Assembly: GCA_017532145.1 (NCBI GenBank)
Contig: JAFXJR010000124.1
Location: 1-42,297 of the forward strand
DNA: 42,297 bases
Direction of reading: 5' to 3'
Source of the DNA: Lachnospiraceae bacterium
GTDB lineage: Bacteria > Bacillota > Clostridia > Lachnospirales > Lachnospiraceae
Of the stretch, positions 34,838-42,152 are shown piece after piece. Within the stretch, counting starts at the first letter, position 1. Each line of letters begins with the position of its first letter. The translations under genes and the position numbers were made by a program. The notes below the pieces were generated by a model. That model ran no database searches. It saw only the letters and a program-made list of their open reading frames with translations, and was not told the origin of the DNA.

Positions 34838-34949
34838 GGGATTTTTCTCCTTCCCTATTTGATGATTGTCTAAGCAATGAAGCCACGTTTTAATGCAAGT
34901 CCTCTGCCACCATGAAATGCTGTTCAACACTTAGCTCAGAATAATCATT

Positions 34950-34977
34950 ATTATATATAATGAACGGAACTTTTAAC
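34950..34977 (-). promoter_or_regulatory. Possible promoter of the larEBC operon
   Basis: Minus strand TATAAT (34950-34955) within the palindrome ATTATATATAAT, with a weak -35 GTTAAA (34972-34977) at 16 bp. It would give a leader of about 110 nt before larE. No nickel riboswitch or NikR-type palindrome was recognised. Confidence 0.4.
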
Positions 34978-35040
34978 GTTTACCAAACTATTTTGCTTGA
35001 TTTTTTCAAAGGAATAAACTAACTTCATATGGCAACTGTG

Positions 35041-35598
35041 CTACCTTCTCTTATACCAAACATCACAATTCTCTTTCAATTCCTCAAAGGTAACTGGCTG
35101 AAAATGATTCACATCCACCCCTGCATTCAATGCATAGGGCAGATACTTTTGAATATATCTATACACCTCCGAGTCTGTAATGGCATGAATATGTCCATGA
35201 ATCAGACAGGAAGTCCCCGTTTTATCCGACCGACTGCCTGCCCATTCCAACATGGGATAGTGACACAGGGTAATCTGCCTGTTTTCCAGCTCCAGGGTCT
35301 TTAGATGGTTTACCGTCTCAAAATACAGTGATAATTCCTCCCCTTCCATCCAATCCTGGTCATGATTTCCTACAATCAGACGCTTCCTTCCCCTCATCCG
35401 ACACAGGTAGCTGGAAATATGTTGGGAAGCCCTAAAGCTTAAGTCACCCAAAATATATACCTCATCCTGGTCTTTTACTTTGGCATTCCATCGCTCCAAT
35501 AAATACTCGTCATGCTCTTGAATATTTTTAAATTTTGTACGAGTATTCAATATCTTTTTATGCCCTAAGTGCAAATCCGCTGTAAATAGTATAGCCAT
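35041..35598 (-). CDS. Calcineurin-like metallophosphoesterase
   Basis: 185 residues with the complete metal-site pattern: D8 and H10 in TADLHLGH, D52 in LGDLS, N78-H79 in VGNHDQDW, H113 in LCHYP, and H134, H136 and H138 in IHGHIH. This compact form occurs in many Firmicutes and phages and cleaves phosphodiesters; its substrate is unknown. It follows the DUF3842 gene by 7 nt and so is probably co-transcribed with it. Confidence 0.9.
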   Translation of the reverse strand: MAILFTADLHLGHKKILNTRTKFKNIQEHDEYLLERWNAKVKDQDEVYILGDLSFRASQHISSYLCRMRGRKRLIVGNHDQDWMEGEELSLYFETVNHLKTLELENRQITLCHYPMLEWAGSRSDKTGTSCLIHGHIHAITDSEVYRYIQKYLPYALNAGVDVNHFQPVTFEELKENCDVWYKRR

Positions 35599-35605
35599 CT
35601 CTGAC

Positions 35606-36025
35606 TTAGTCTCCTTTTTCTATTCTGTACATCCCAATCTCCTCTATCACCCTCTGCACCAATCGGGAAAGATTTAAATCCCCTACTCCCACCACAATAT
35701 TGTCACAATGGTTCATGGGAAGCAACAGTCGTCTGGCACTGCTCTGCCCTACCGCTACTGCCATAGCTGGTGTAATTTCTCCCAGTAAAGAATCAGCAAT
35801 CACAATACCAATGGGACCTACGATTATATCCGCCTTTCGACAGCCTACTACTACAGCGTTTTCTCCTGTAGCCACTGCGTCAGCTCCTGCCTTTCGCATA
35901 GCTGTCGTAGCAGCACTATTAGTTCCCACTGCTGTTACTATCATTTCCGGAAAAGCTTCCTTAATAGCAGACACTAACTGCCTGCCCACTCCCCCTCCCT
36001 GGGCATCTATCACAAGAATATTCAA
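35606..36025 (-). CDS. DUF3842 family protein, TTG start
   Basis: A 139-residue protein starting NILVIDAQGGGVGRQLVSAIKEAFPEM, which resembles a nucleotide-binding fold with a Gly-rich loop, followed by AVGTNSAATTAMRKAGAD, GCRKADIIVGPIGIVIADSLLGEITPAMAVAVGQSSA and LLPMNHC. The pattern is that of DUF3842, common in Clostridia and of unknown function. The start is a TTG at 36025 with AGGAGG 7 nt upstream; no ATG is near. It is the first gene of a two-gene unit with the metallophosphoesterase. Confidence 0.88.
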   Translation of the reverse strand: MNILVIDAQGGGVGRQLVSAIKEAFPEMIVTAVGTNSAATTAMRKAGADAVATGENAVVVGCRKADIIVGPIGIVIADSLLGEITPAMAVAVGQSSARRLLLPMNHCDNIVVGVGDLNLSRLVQRVIEEIGMYRIEKGD

Positions 36026-36271
36026 ACCTGTTCCTCCTTAAACAGCCTATACAGACTCATTATTGCCAACACCAACTCTATAACTCCAAATGGCAAAGGT
36101 TAATCCCTTCCTTCCCTGATAATCTTCCCATCTGCACATAGGCTGCCAGGATGGATGCAGATAAAGGGTTTCCCCTTTTTATGTATAATAGGTTGACACT
36201 CCCCCAGCTAAAGACTTAACTTGACCCACAATTTATGAAATAATTTGATAAAAAACAACAACAGGGAAACA
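36026..36271. other. Intergenic stretch between ptsI terminator and DUF3842 gene
   Basis: About 250 bp without a gene. It carries the ribosome site for DUF3842, a short hairpin AAAGGG/CCCTTT at 36158-36175, and a TATTAT (minus strand, 36185-36190) that could be a -10 box but has no convincing -35. A segment near 36191-36215 (GTTGACACTCCCCCAGCTAAAG) recalls the right end of IS605-type elements without its hairpin; too little is left to call. Confidence 0.4.
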
Positions 36272-36313
36272 GAAAAACCCCCGCTTCCATCACATAAAGT
36301 ACTCAGCGGGGGT
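36272..36313 (-). terminator. Rho-independent terminator of ptsI
   Basis: A 9-bp GC-rich stem ACCCCCGCT (36277-36285) with AGCGGGGGT (36305-36313), followed on the minus strand by a T run (complement of A 36273-36277). It ends ptsI, whose stop codon is about 60 bp upstream. Confidence 0.9.
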
Positions 36314-36375
36314 AAAAGAATCTCCTTCTATGGATTTCCTTCCATGATTATGCATGAAAATCCTGCAAATCTTTT

Positions 36376-37986
36376 CTACATTTCACGCACTATCTTTCTC
36401 ACCGGCAGTACAAATCCCGGTGTAACAGAAAGTTCATCCACTCCCATATTGACAAACTCCTCTGTCAGCGTAGTATCTGCTCCCAGTTCTCCACAGATTC
36501 CTGCCCAGATGCCCTCTTTGTGTGCATTTTCCACTACCATCCTAATCATTCGCAGGACAGCCTCATGGTGAGAATCATAAATGTCATCCAACTTGGCATT
36601 CTGCCTGTCAATAGCCAGTGTATATTGAGTCAGGTCGTTGGTTCCAATACTGAAAAAGTCCACTTCCTTTGCTAACAAATCACTAATCATCACTGCTGCC
36701 GGTGTCTCTATCATAATCCCCTGCTCTACCTCACCAAAGGGGATACCCTCTGCAGTCAGTTCCTTCTTTACTTCCTCCACAATAGCCTTAATCTGCCTTA
36801 CCTCATTCACCGAGATAATCATCGGATACATAATGGAAATAGTTCCATAAATGCTGGCACGGAATAAGGCACGCAGCTGGGTCTTAAAAATATCCGGCTG
36901 CTTTAAGCAGATTCGGATAGCACGATATCCCATGGCCGGATTTTCCTCTTTGTCCAGACCAAAATAGTCTACCTGCTTATCTGCACCGATATCCAGCGTT
37001 CGGATAATCACCTTTTTACCTGCCATATTTTCAGCCACAGTCTTATATACCTGGAACTGCTCCTCCTCTGTAGGGAATGTCTCCTTTTCCAGATAGATAA
37101 ATTCACTTCGGAACAATCCAATTCCTCCGGCATCATTTTGGAGTACAGAGGCCACATCAGACACGTTTCCAATATTGGCATAGATGTTAATTCTTCTGCC
37201 GTCTGTGGTTACATTTTCTTTTCCCTTCAGCTCCTGCAACAGACTGCGCTTTTCTTCCTCCTGACGGCGTTTTTCCTCATACTCCTTCAAAACAGCTTCC
37301 TCCGGCTCCACAATCAGCTTCCCGGCAAAGCCGTCTACAATCGCCATCTTTCCATTGATTTCCTCCTGATAGTCCACACTAATCAGTGCAGGAATATTCA
37401 TGGTTCTGGCCAGAATCGCTGTATGAGAATTAGATGAGCCAAACCGGGTAACAAAGGCCAATACCTTACTCTTGTCCAGCTGTACTGTTTCACTGGGTGC
37501 CAAATCCTCTGCTACTACAATTGTAGCCTCATCCCCTACTCCAGCAGAGGTATCTCTTCCCTGTAGGACACTAATCAGTCGCTCAGAAATATCCTTTACG
37601 TCTGCTGCTCTTTCTTTTAGATAGTCATCATCCATGGCTGCAAACATCTGTGCAAAATTGTCTCCTGTAGCGGCCACTGCATACTCTGCATTAATGTGCT
37701 GAGAAGATATCATATTGGTAATGGAATCCAGATAATCCTGATCCTCTAGCATCATCTGATGTACCTCGAAAATCATCGCACCGGATTCTCCCACCTCCTG
37801 TAACGCCTTCTGATACAATGCCTGCAGTTGGGTAGCTGCCTCTTTTCTGGCTACATCCACCCGCTTTAACTCGTCCTCCACATTCTCCACATGGGTCCTT
37901 TTTACACTCTGGTTATCCTTTTTCAGAATCGCAATTTTTCCAATGGCAATTCCTGAAAAAACTGATTTTCCTTCATAGACCATCAT
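36376..37986 (-). CDS. ptsI: Phosphoenolpyruvate-protein phosphotransferase, PTS enzyme I
   Basis: Enzyme I takes phosphate from phosphoenolpyruvate and passes it to HPr for sugar uptake. The 536 residues include the HPr-binding helical part (to about 145), the phosphohistidine site GSSNSHTAILARTM with H188, the PEP-binding barrel with GIGLFRSEFIYL and FFSIGTNDLTQYTLAIDR, and the active-site Cys498 in WAGICGELGAD. Length and order are normal for the family. GGAGGG stands shortly before two adjacent ATG codons (37986 and 37983). It has its own promoter (38015-38044) and terminator; ptsH is not adjacent. Confidence 0.97.
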   Translation of the reverse strand: MMVYEGKSVFSGIAIGKIAILKKDNQSVKRTHVENVEDELKRVDVARKEAATQLQALYQKALQEVGESGAMIFEVHQMMLEDQDYLDSITNMISSQHINAEYAVAATGDNFAQMFAAMDDDYLKERAADVKDISERLISVLQGRDTSAGVGDEATIVVAEDLAPSETVQLDKSKVLAFVTRFGSSNSHTAILARTMNIPALISVDYQEEINGKMAIVDGFAGKLIVEPEEAVLKEYEEKRRQEEEKRSLLQELKGKENVTTDGRRINIYANIGNVSDVASVLQNDAGGIGLFRSEFIYLEKETFPTEEEQFQVYKTVAENMAGKKVIIRTLDIGADKQVDYFGLDKEENPAMGYRAIRICLKQPDIFKTQLRALFRASIYGTISIMYPMIISVNEVRQIKAIVEEVKKELTAEGIPFGEVEQGIMIETPAAVMISDLLAKEVDFFSIGTNDLTQYTLAIDRQNAKLDDIYDSHHEAVLRMIRMVVENAHKEGIWAGICGELGADTTLTEEFVNMGVDELSVTPGFVLPVRKIVREM

Positions 37987-38014
37987 GCATACCCTCCTTC
38001 ATAATATTGTTATG

Positions 38015-38044
38015 ATTTTATCACTATCCAAAAAATACTGCCAA
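38015..38044 (-). promoter_or_regulatory. Promoter of ptsI
   Basis: Minus strand TTGGCA (38039-38044), 18-bp spacer, and TAAAAT (38015-38020) with TG one base before it (extended -10). It starts right behind the stop codon of the Rrf2 gene and leaves a short leader of about 20 nt before ptsI. Confidence 0.65.
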
Positions 38045-38046
38045 AA

Positions 38047-38487
38047 TTAAATATAATAATTCATCGAATCCTGTCGTGCCATCTGTCGCTCTGCTAAATC
38101 GGCAATTGTTACATTATCGACTACCTTATTAATTGCCTCATTCAACTCCTTCCATACATCCAAAGTCTCACAAGTGTCACAACGGTCACACTCATTCACC
38201 TTGGAATCCAGACAAGCTACAGGACAAAGACTGCCCTCTGTCAGTCTCAGCACCATTCCTACCGTATATTCTGCCGGATCTCCACTCATTTTATAACCAC
38301 CCTGAGCGCCTCTTGCACTTTTTACATAGCCTGCTTTATTTAAAACAGAAATAATCTGCTCCAGATATTTTTCAGAAATCTCCTGCCTCTGTGCTATATG
38401 CTTCACTTTAATATACTCTCCTGTATTATGCACAGCCAAATCCAGCATTACTCTCACTGCATAGCGCCCTTTTGTCGAAATTTTCAT
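38047..38487 (-). CDS. Rrf2-family transcription regulator (IscR/CymR-like)
   Basis: 146 residues with the Rrf2 winged helix: MKISTKGRYAVRVMLDLA, EISEKYLEQIISVLNKAGYVKSARGAQGGY. The effector region has five Cys (C88, C92, C100, C103, C106 in CPVACLDSKVNECDRCDTC), suggesting a bound iron-sulfur cluster as in IscR. CymR, the cysteine-metabolism repressor of Bacillus that works together with CysK, is in the same family, and cysK is the next gene upstream here; both readings are possible, with Fe-S binding favoured by the Cys set. Control of cysK is inferred from position only. Two promoters lie upstream (38553-38558 and 38762-38790). Confidence 0.9.
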   Translation of the reverse strand: MKISTKGRYAVRVMLDLAVHNTGEYIKVKHIAQRQEISEKYLEQIISVLNKAGYVKSARGAQGGYKMSGDPAEYTVGMVLRLTEGSLCPVACLDSKVNECDRCDTCETLDVWKELNEAINKVVDNVTIADLAERQMARQDSMNYYI

Positions 38488-38520
38488 CCTGTTGTCCTGC
38501 CTTCCTTTATTCTTATTTGT

Positions 38521-38581
38521 GTTTACGGTTTACCGCGTTTACATCTTACCAAATTATACCATATTTATATCCAAAAATCTA
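38521..38581 (-). promoter_or_regulatory. Proximal promoter and repeat motif upstream of the Rrf2 gene
   Basis: TGGTATAAT on the minus strand (TATAAT at 38553-38558) is a good extended -10; the -35 (TAGATT, 38576-38581) is weak. Between it and the gene, GTTTAC occurs three times in GTTTACGGTTTACCGCGTTTAC's span (38521-38542), with CGGTTTACCG-like dyad symmetry, a candidate autoregulator site. Confidence 0.5.
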
Positions 38582-38715
38582 GTAACTGTTCAGTACCCTC
38601 ACCGTTATCATGCAAAAATCTATGAAAATCGCCTATGACAATGGGATTTTTGTTCGTTGCAACTACGTTTTCCTATGGTCAGCACAGCAAGGATGCAGAC
38701 CTACTGAATAGCTAC
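38582..38715. repeat. Dispersed 90-bp repeat, copy E with internal hairpin insertion
   Basis: Ends GTAACTGTTCAGTA and TACTGAATAGCTAC pair over 14 bp with one or two G-T pairs. Compared with copies C and F, about 45 extra bases sit between GTTATC and TTCGTTGC; they are bounded by CAAAAATC (38613-38620) and GATTTTTG (38645-38652), a perfect 8-bp inverted repeat. The copy lies between the distal promoter and the Rrf2 gene and would be transcribed. Confidence 0.88.
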
Positions 38716-38761
38716 AAAATCTATTCATATCTTTTTCATTATGCTCTTTTCCACTTTTTTT

Positions 38762-38790
38762 ATTATAACATAGCCAAATACCCCTATCAA
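38762..38790 (-). promoter_or_regulatory. Strong distal promoter upstream of repeat E and the Rrf2 gene
   Basis: Minus strand TTGATA (38785-38790), 17-bp spacer, TATAAT (38762-38767) with TG one base upstream. It points through repeat E to the Rrf2 gene and would give a leader of about 265 nt. Confidence 0.7.
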
Positions 38791-38804
38791 GGGGATACGC
38801 AGAC

Positions 38805-38832
38805 AGGGCAGCGTCTGCAACGACCCTGCCTT
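38805..38832 (-). terminator. Hairpin behind cysK, possible terminator
   Basis: Arms AGGGCAGCGTC (38805-38815) and GACCCTGCCTT (38822-38832) pair with two mismatches around a 6-nt loop, some 30 bp after the cysK stop. There is no T run next to it on the minus strand, so termination is uncertain. Confidence 0.4.
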
Positions 38833-38862
38833 GCCTTTTCCTTATGGCTTATTTTTTACTGC

Positions 38863-39806
38863 CTACATCTCCTCTAATACAAACATAGGGGTAGACAGAT
38901 AACGGTCTCCTGAATCCGGTAAAAGAACCACAATTGTTTTTCCTGAATTTTCTGGTCTTTTCGCCAGCTCAGTAGCTGCAAACAAAGCAGCACCAGAAGA
39001 AATGCCAACCAAAATTCCCTCACTGGTAGCTATCTTTCTTCCTGTAGCAAAAGCATCCTCATTGCTTACGGGAAGAATTTCATCATAAATATTCGTATCC
39101 AGAATAGAAGGAACAAAGCCCGCACCAATTCCCTGAATCTTATGAGCCCCTGGATTTTCTCCTGACAGTACCGCTGAACTCTTTGGCTCCACTGCCACAA
39201 TCTTTACGGCCGGATTCTTTTCCTTCAGATAACTACCCACACCAGTAATTGTACCACCTGTACCCACACCTGCTACAAAAATATCTACCTTACCCTCTGT
39301 AGCTTCCCAAATCTCCGGGCCGGTAGTGGCTTTATGGATAGCAGGATTTGCTGCATTGTCAAACTGTCCCAGAATCACTGCCCGGGAATACTCTCCTTCA
39401 GCTCCTCCGCCTTGGCAATTGCTCCTTTCATTCCTTTAGTACCATCGGTAAGGATTAACTCTGCACCATAAGCCTTTAACAGATTCCTTCTTTCTATACT
39501 CATTGTATCAGGCAGAGTAAGGATTGCCCGGTAGCCTCTGGCTGCTGCCACCGCTGCCAGACCAATTCCTGTATTCCCTGATGTAGGTTCAATAATCGTA
39601 GCTCCCTCTTTCAGTAATCCTTTCTTTTCGGCATCTTCTATCATGGCCAGAGCAATTCTGTCCTTTACGCTTCCTGCCGGATTTAAGTATTCCAGTTTCG
39701 CTAAAATTACTGCCTTTGTCACTCCCTCAGCAGCAGAATAATTTCCCATTTCCAGTATTGGTGTGTTACCAATCAATTCTGTTGCACTCTTTTTAATCAC
39801 AGCCAT
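38863..39806 (-). pseudogene. cysK: Cysteine synthase gene with a one-base frameshift
   Basis: CysK makes cysteine from O-acetylserine and sulfide. The N-terminal frame (39375-39806) has [11 protein letters not shown], the PLP lysine in [15 protein letters not shown] and [12 protein letters not shown], and ends KESIPGQ with TGA. The C-terminal frame (38863-39378) continues [35 protein letters not shown] and GISSGAAL to the end. Restoring one G in the GGG after CCC at about 39387-39392 rejoins them as IPGAVILGQF, the usual family sequence. The second frame begins with GTG overlapping the first stop (GTGA), so a split protein by coupling is conceivable but would be unusual. ATG at 39806 has TGGAGG 8 nt before it. 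Either a real mutation, a slippery site, or a sequencing error. Confidence 0.9.
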
Positions 39807-39871
39807 TTCTTTGTCCTCCATATCATTTGGTTAGCTTATAACGGAAAACCCCTTATGTTGAATAAATTTGT

Positions 39872-39945
39872 AAGATGCCAGGGTCAAGAAGTCATCTATT
39901 TTCTTGCTTGTATGAAAATAGATGACTTTGGATCCCAACATCTTT
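39872..39945. repeat. Small inverted-repeat (MITE-like) hairpin element in the cysK leader
   Basis: A 74-bp near-perfect inverted repeat: the arms of about 31 bp run from AAGATGCCAGGGTCAAGAAG to the loop TTGCTTGTAT and back to GGATCCCAACATCTTT, with GTCATCTATTTTC/GAAAATAGATGAC perfectly paired at the loop end. The outer arm is nearly the same as the start of the element at 42153. It directly abuts repeat copy F and would be transcribed from the promoter at 40099-40127. Confidence 0.8.
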
Positions 39946-40035
39946 GTAACTGTTCAGTATCCTCACAGTTGTGTCATTACCACTATGTTTTCCCACAGTC
40001 AGTACAGCAAGTGTGCAGACCTACTGAATCATTAC
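39946..40035. repeat. Dispersed 90-bp repeat, full copy F
   Basis: 90 bp with ends GTAACTGTTCAGTA and TACTGAATCATTAC; the interior ACTATGTTTTCCCACAGTCAG and ACAGCAAGTGTGCAGACC differs by only a few bases from copy C. It is in the 5' leader of cysK, immediately upstream of the hairpin element at 39872-39945. Confidence 0.88.
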
Positions 40036-40098
40036 ATAAATTTTACAAGATAATAATTACTATTTTTCATAGTTAAATAGTAGGTTTATTATGGAGTG

Positions 40099-40127
40099 AC
40101 TATATCATGATATGGTCTGGCTGTCAA
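40099..40127 (-). promoter_or_regulatory. Strong cysK promoter with palindrome between -35 and -10
   Basis: Minus strand TTGACA (40122-40127), exactly 17 bp, TATAGT (40099-40104) with an extended TG. The spacer holds the perfect 12-bp palindrome ATATCATGATAT (40102-40113), a good candidate operator. Transcription would begin near 40092 and leave a leader of about 285 nt containing repeat F and the 39872-39945 hairpin. The remaining bases of this long gap, 40128-40248, show nothing I can name. Confidence 0.78.
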
Positions 40128-40248
40128 GTTTTTTATCATCCTTTATCACCTGATACCAACAGGTTTTTTCACTTCCCTTTAGCAGTCAAAGTGAATATTC
40201 GCAATCCGAAAATTCAACTTTATTGAATTTTTCTACTTGCTCATCACC

Positions 40249-40728
40249 TTAAGTCAGAGTGCTTTCTTTGTCCGAACAATCAAACAAATAGCTGGCTACT
40301 GCCACCAGCATAGCTCCAATAATAATCCCAAAGTCAGAAAGATTAAATACAATATCCGAAATTTTCTTTCCTCCTCCAAAACTGAAATAATCCATCACAT
40401 ACTTTTTTTTCAGTCTGTCATAGGTATTGCTAAAGGCTCCCCCCAGGAGAAGGGACAGTCCTGTTTTCAGCAGTCTGTTCCCTTTCGTTCCCAAAGTAAT
40501 AACAAAGGCTGTCGCCACTGCCAGGGTAAGCAGCACAGAAAGTGCCACCACCACTGATGCCTTCTTTTCTCCCACATTTAAAAAAGCTCCTCTGTTATGA
40601 TACTTTCGCAGCCACAGAATACCTCCCAGCTTCTTTCTGATTTCCCCTTCCTTCAGTTTTTTTTCCATATTATTTTTTATCAGAAAATCTCCTGCAAAAA
40701 TAATCCCCACAATAACAATATACAGCAT
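40249..40728 (-). CDS. Signal peptidase II-like (LspA-family) membrane protein
   Basis: 159 residues with four membrane helices. The LspA catalytic pattern is present: GGAFSNTYDRL with D104, YVMDYF, and VFNLSDFGIIIGA with D132; YHNRGAFLNV matches the family's YNxGAxF block. LspA cleaves signal peptides of lipoproteins. The protein is somewhat more divergent than usual LspA (charged insert KEKKLKEGEIRKK-like after helix one), so it may be a second copy with a narrower role. It follows the subtilase gene by 19 nt with AAGGAAGG before its ATG, so the two are probably co-transcribed. Confidence 0.82.
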   Translation of the reverse strand: MLYIVIVGIIFAGDFLIKNNMEKKLKEGEIRKKLGGILWLRKYHNRGAFLNVGEKKASVVVALSVLLTLAVATAFVITLGTKGNRLLKTGLSLLLGGAFSNTYDRLKKKYVMDYFSFGGGKKISDIVFNLSDFGIIIGAMLVAVASYLFDCSDKESTLT

Positions 40729-40747
40729 ACCTTCCTCCTTCCGATGA

Positions 40748-42118
40748 CTAACTTTGAATTGTACCTGCTAATATTTCAAAGGCTCTGGCCACATCCAGTC
40801 TGCCATATCCCCAGGAACGATTCGGATAGGTCAAATCGGGATTTCTCACTGCACCACGAATAAAATAAGCCTTTACTTCAATACTGTTAGCCAGAATATC
40901 GTTTTTCTCCAGTACTGCCCACTGCATAAACTGGGCTGCTGCTCCTGCCGTAACAGCAGCTGCCATACAAGAGCCATCCTCAGCTCCCAGCACCGTAGAA
41001 ACTCCTATTCCCGGTGCTGCAAAAGCCGGTTCAATCCGCCCATCCCTGGCAAAGCCCCTGCCGGATTCTATGGCAAAGCTATTATTTGAAACATCATAAA
41101 AGGATGGGGTGATTACTCCATTAGCTAAAGAAGGCTCCGTTAGTGTCATATAGGGAGTAGAGCGGAGAAAATAGGTTTCTGACTGCAAAAATTCCGTAAT
41201 GGGAAGCCACATAAAAAGAGAGCCATACCCATTGTCTCCTCTTACCGCCATCTGGAATGTCCATACCCCAGGTGTAGGATCTGCAAACCGAAATACCACC
41301 AATTCATCCCCTGAACCCTGCTCCACCAAGATATGATCAATCGCTATTCGGGTACGCTCATAGATAAAGGAATAATTTCTCGTTTCTCCACTTCTAAAGT
41401 CACCTACAGGAATCGTCTCTCCTCCCGGAGAACGAATAGATACGGCTACCCTATTTGGTGTATTCACCCATAGTTCCATGACAAATCCCTGCTCTCCTTC
41501 TCCCACCCGCACCTCTGCCGTCTGCCTCACTGTCTCCTCCGGTATTTCAAAAGAGGCACTGAAATGATGGGCTGCATTTCCCTCATTTCCTCCAGCCACT
41601 ATCAGTACCCGATTGCGCTTACCTGCTACCCGACTTAAATATCTGGCCAAAATAGAACTTCCTGTATGAGTTCCCCAGTTCGTCCCCATTCCCAGACAGA
41701 TAACCACCGGTCTCTGTCCCACTCTGGCTAAACCCTCCAGATACTTGACTGCTCGCCCAATATCTGCATCTGTATAGGCTGGTACATCTCCCGGTACTAA
41801 ATAATAGTCTCTCAAATATTGCTTCGCCTGCTTACATTTTACCATAACAATATCTGCATCCGGGGCCGCTCCCAAAAAATTCAGTGCATAACCCAAATCA
41901 CTTCCTGCTGCCACACTGGCTACTGCTGTACCATGTCCAAGCTCATCTGTGGAAGGTACCAGAGAAAGGGGATTTTCTCTTTGGAGAGCCTGGTTAATCA
42001 TTTCATTGGTATATTCTGTTCCATAGGAAAAACCCTCCGGAGGATTTCCCTCCTGTATGGTCTGATCCCAAATAGACAGGATACGGGAGGTTCCATCCGG
42101 TCTTTTGAAAACGTCCAA
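40748..42118 (-). CDS. S8 subtilase-like protein, N-terminus lost, catalytic Ser replaced by Cys
   Basis: The visible 456 residues are the main part of a subtilisin-like protease of the clostridial (Csp-like) kind. The His motif DELGHGTAVASVAAG (H62) and the oxyanion Asn in VAGGNEGN (N178) are present. The Ser motif reads DGSCMAAAVTAG; aligned with GTSMAAPHVAG, the catalytic Ser position is Cys384. No Asp motif (DTG/DSG) is visible. The frame begins with TTG at 42118 without a ribosome site; it stays open only to a TGA at 42167-42169, inside the inverted-repeat element. So the true start lies beyond the element or is lost, and this is probably a truncated gene. A jelly-roll-like insert (about 200-300) is as in Csp proteases. 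Confidence 0.85.
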   Translation of the reverse strand: MDVFKRPDGTSRILSIWDQTIQEGNPPEGFSYGTEYTNEMINQALQRENPLSLVPSTDELGHGTAVASVAAGSDLGYALNFLGAAPDADIVMVKCKQAKQYLRDYYLVPGDVPAYTDADIGRAVKYLEGLARVGQRPVVICLGMGTNWGTHTGSSILARYLSRVAGKRNRVLIVAGGNEGNAAHHFSASFEIPEETVRQTAEVRVGEGEQGFVMELWVNTPNRVAVSIRSPGGETIPVGDFRSGETRNYSFIYERTRIAIDHILVEQGSGDELVVFRFADPTPGVWTFQMAVRGDNGYGSLFMWLPITEFLQSETYFLRSTPYMTLTEPSLANGVITPSFYDVSNNSFAIESGRGFARDGRIEPAFAAPGIGVSTVLGAEDGSCMAAAVTAGAAAQFMQWAVLEKNDILANSIEVKAYFIRGAVRNPDLTYPNRSWGYGRLDVARAFEILAGTIQS

Positions 42119-42152
42119 GTCATAACGTATCCCCTCTGGTGTTATATCAATG

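Noticed and set aside
34838-34949. Nickel or cobalt riboswitch before larE
   Set aside because: Only a weak long-range 5-bp pairing is visible and no NiCo-type core motif.
36191-36215. Right end of an IS605-type element
   Set aside because: The match is short, the expected hairpin is missing and no transposase or TnpB is near.
39807-40092. T-box or SAM riboswitch in the cysK leader
   Set aside because: No T-box sequence (TGGNACCGCG type) or SAM-type core was seen; the structure is explained by the two repeats.
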